Assembly: GCA_002385545.1 (NCBI GenBank)
Contig: DGDR01000038.1
Location: 68,251 to 113,589 of the forward strand
From: Clostridium sp. UBA3947
Lineage (GTDB): Bacteria > Bacillota > Clostridia > Clostridiales > Clostridiaceae
Direction: 5' to 3'
DNA: 45,339 bases
Part shown: one piece after another, positions 44,381 to 45,339 of the stretch
How the letters are laid out: every line of letters begins with the position of its first letter
Numbering within the stretch: position 1 is the first letter of the stretch
Position numbers and translations under genes: made by a program
Notes under the pieces: model-generated
The model's input: only the letters and a program-made list of their open reading frames with translations
Databases searched by the model: none
What the model was told of the DNA's origin: nothing

Positions 44381-44650
44381 TCATTTGTATAAAAATATTC
44401 TTCCTTCCTCTCCAAATCCTATTGCTGGTTTTTGGTATTCGTAAACCATTAGATATTCCATATTTCTTGGGACTTCGTTAAGAACATTTCCATTTATATT
44501 GATAACTGCTGTCGGCGATGTTTGATAATATGATGTGCTATTCACGGATATGACAGTCATAACATTTTCCTTGAAAAGCTCTCTAAAATATTCAGGAAAA
44601 CGAACCTCGAAGCATATTCTAAAGCCTACCTTAATATCATCTCTTTTCAA
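44381..44650 (-). pseudogene. Remnant of a carbon-nitrogen hydrolase (nitrilase family)
   Basis: The 89-residue frame opens with VGFRICFEVRFPEYFREL, the nitrilase active-site Cys region, and then jumps directly to ENVMTVISVNSTSYYQTSPTAV, the region that normally follows the RAxEN segment. Compared with family members of about 260 residues the N-terminal half (catalytic Glu and Lys) is gone; an in-frame stop precedes it, and about 35-40 residues between the two blocks appear deleted. No ribosome site precedes the TTG at 44650. It is most likely a decayed gene. Confidence 0.7.
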
Positions 44651-44808
44651 ATACCTATTATTAGCTTAAAATTGTATTTATAAGCATAATCTTGTAGTCA
44701 AATTAAAATTATAATTTCAAATAGCATATATCTAATTAATTTAAAACAAGCAATATAAATATTTATTCTGCTAATATTTATACAATTTCAGAGGAAGGGG
44801 TGGTAAAA

Positions 44809-45236
44809 GTGAAAAGAAAATTATTCTTATTCCTACTAGCATTATGGACACTAGTATTGACAGCTTGCTCAGCCAATATTACTACTAACAAAACAGTAAT
44901 GACTGAAGAGAAAATTTATGACCAGTTATTTGATATGAATAATTTTATATCCGTAAAAATCCATATATCTGAAAAGGAATTAGAAAAGATTCAAAAAGAT
45001 TACGACAAGTATAGGGAAAAAGGAAGCAAATCACCAATATATCGAAAAGCGGACAAGGTAACCATTACCATTGGAGATCAGGTATACGAAATAGAAGACG
45101 TAGGCGTTCGAATGAAGGGTAATACCTCCAGAACAGATTTTTATAGCAAAGAAGAAGGAGTATATAATATTATTAATTTAAAACTTAGCTTTAATGAAAC
45201 CTTCGATGAAGTGGCTTATTACGGAGAGGATACAGT
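44809..45236 (+). CDS. cotH: CotH-family lipoprotein, N-terminal part (cut by contig end)
   Basis: This is the start of a CotH-type spore coat protein kinase homologue. CotH proteins are atypical kinases that phosphorylate coat proteins. The visible 142 codons hold a lipoprotein signal ending in LTAC, then FISVKIHISEKELEKIQKDY and VGVRMKGNTSRTD, the entry to the CotH domain (usual length over 400). The kinase core is missing because genomic sequence ends at about 45236. The start is GTG at 44809 with AGGAAGGGG eight bases upstream, preferred over a GTG at 44800 that lies within the ribosome site. The residues after GEDTV in the open frame are adapter-derived. Confidence 0.85.
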
Positions 45237-45339
45237 CTGTCTCTTATACACATCTCCAGGCCCACGGGACAAAGGCGAACCCCGAATCCCGTCTTTTCCT
45301 TGAAAAAAAAAAAAAATATACAGACACAGATTTATTACA
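45237..45339. other. Sequencing-library adapter and junk at the contig end
   Basis: 45237-45255 is CTGTCTCTTATACACATCT, identical to the 19-base Nextera mosaic end. It continues CCAGGCCCACGGGAC against the adapter's CCGAGCCCACGAGAC, an index-like octamer, a degraded flow-cell primer (CCCGTCTTTTCCTTG against GCCGTCTTCTGCTTG), and a poly-A run. None of it is likely genomic. Confidence 0.95.

Noticed and set aside
45237..45303. C-terminal tail of the CotH frame (CLLYTSPGPRDKGEP...) as a novel domain.
   Set aside because: It is a translation of adapter sequence.

Overview
The window is AT-rich DNA from a spore-forming clostridial Firmicute. The evidence is a T-box leader, strong GGAGG ribosome sites, a YheC/YheD and CotH sporulation-type gene set, a CtsR operator, RNase J, and Clostridium-like ABC and two-component operons. 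Nearly all genes lie on the minus strand. The plus-strand exceptions are a sugar/cation symporter, a GntR regulator with ilvD, and a truncated cotH at the right edge. No tRNA, rRNA, CRISPR array, transposase or phage gene was seen.

Layout, left to right. (1) 1-975: a cut-off cystine-type amino-acid binding lipoprotein behind a T-box leader whose specifier codon reads as Cys (UGC), with a good sigma-A promoter. (2) 1122-7085: a tight minus-strand operon, fni - mvaK1 - mvaD - small membrane protein - TctA-like permease - mvaK2, followed by a DUF3787 mini-gene. It holds the whole lower mevalonate pathway (mevalonate to IPP/DMAPP) with a carboxylate-type permease embedded in it. No upper-pathway gene (mvaS, mvaA) is in the window. 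(3) 7303-10392: a D,D-carboxypeptidase, a 1-phosphofructokinase-type kinase and a DHH phosphoesterase. (4) 10558-15261: a complete BMP-family nucleoside ABC importer. (5) 15407-20434: four consecutive YheC/YheD-family ATP-grasp genes in one operon. The first one transcribed has lost its N-terminal domain and the key ATP/Mg residues. (6) 20617-25527: a GPH symporter, a DUF1846 protein and RNase J.

(7) 25670-35043: a sugar-sensing and uptake locus. A membrane-anchored binding protein, a YesM/LytS-type histidine kinase, a YesN-type regulator and a XylF-like anchored binding protein are followed by a ChvE/MmsAB-type sugar ABC transporter. The kinase gene carries a single in-frame ochre codon just before its catalytic half. 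(8) 35344-37822: an FCD-type GntR regulator and ilvD. (9) 37929-41567: a CbpA-like J-protein and ClpB behind a CtsR operator. (10) 41773-45236: an L,D-transpeptidase, a GGDEF protein with a Cys-rich sensor, a nitrilase-family remnant, and a cotH cut by the contig end.

The last ~100 bases (45237-45339) are not genomic. They begin with an exact Nextera mosaic end and continue as an error-bearing adapter and poly-A. The two most promising biological leads are the mevalonate operon with its embedded permease (possible mevalonate salvage) and the four-gene ATP-grasp array with one apparently inactive member.
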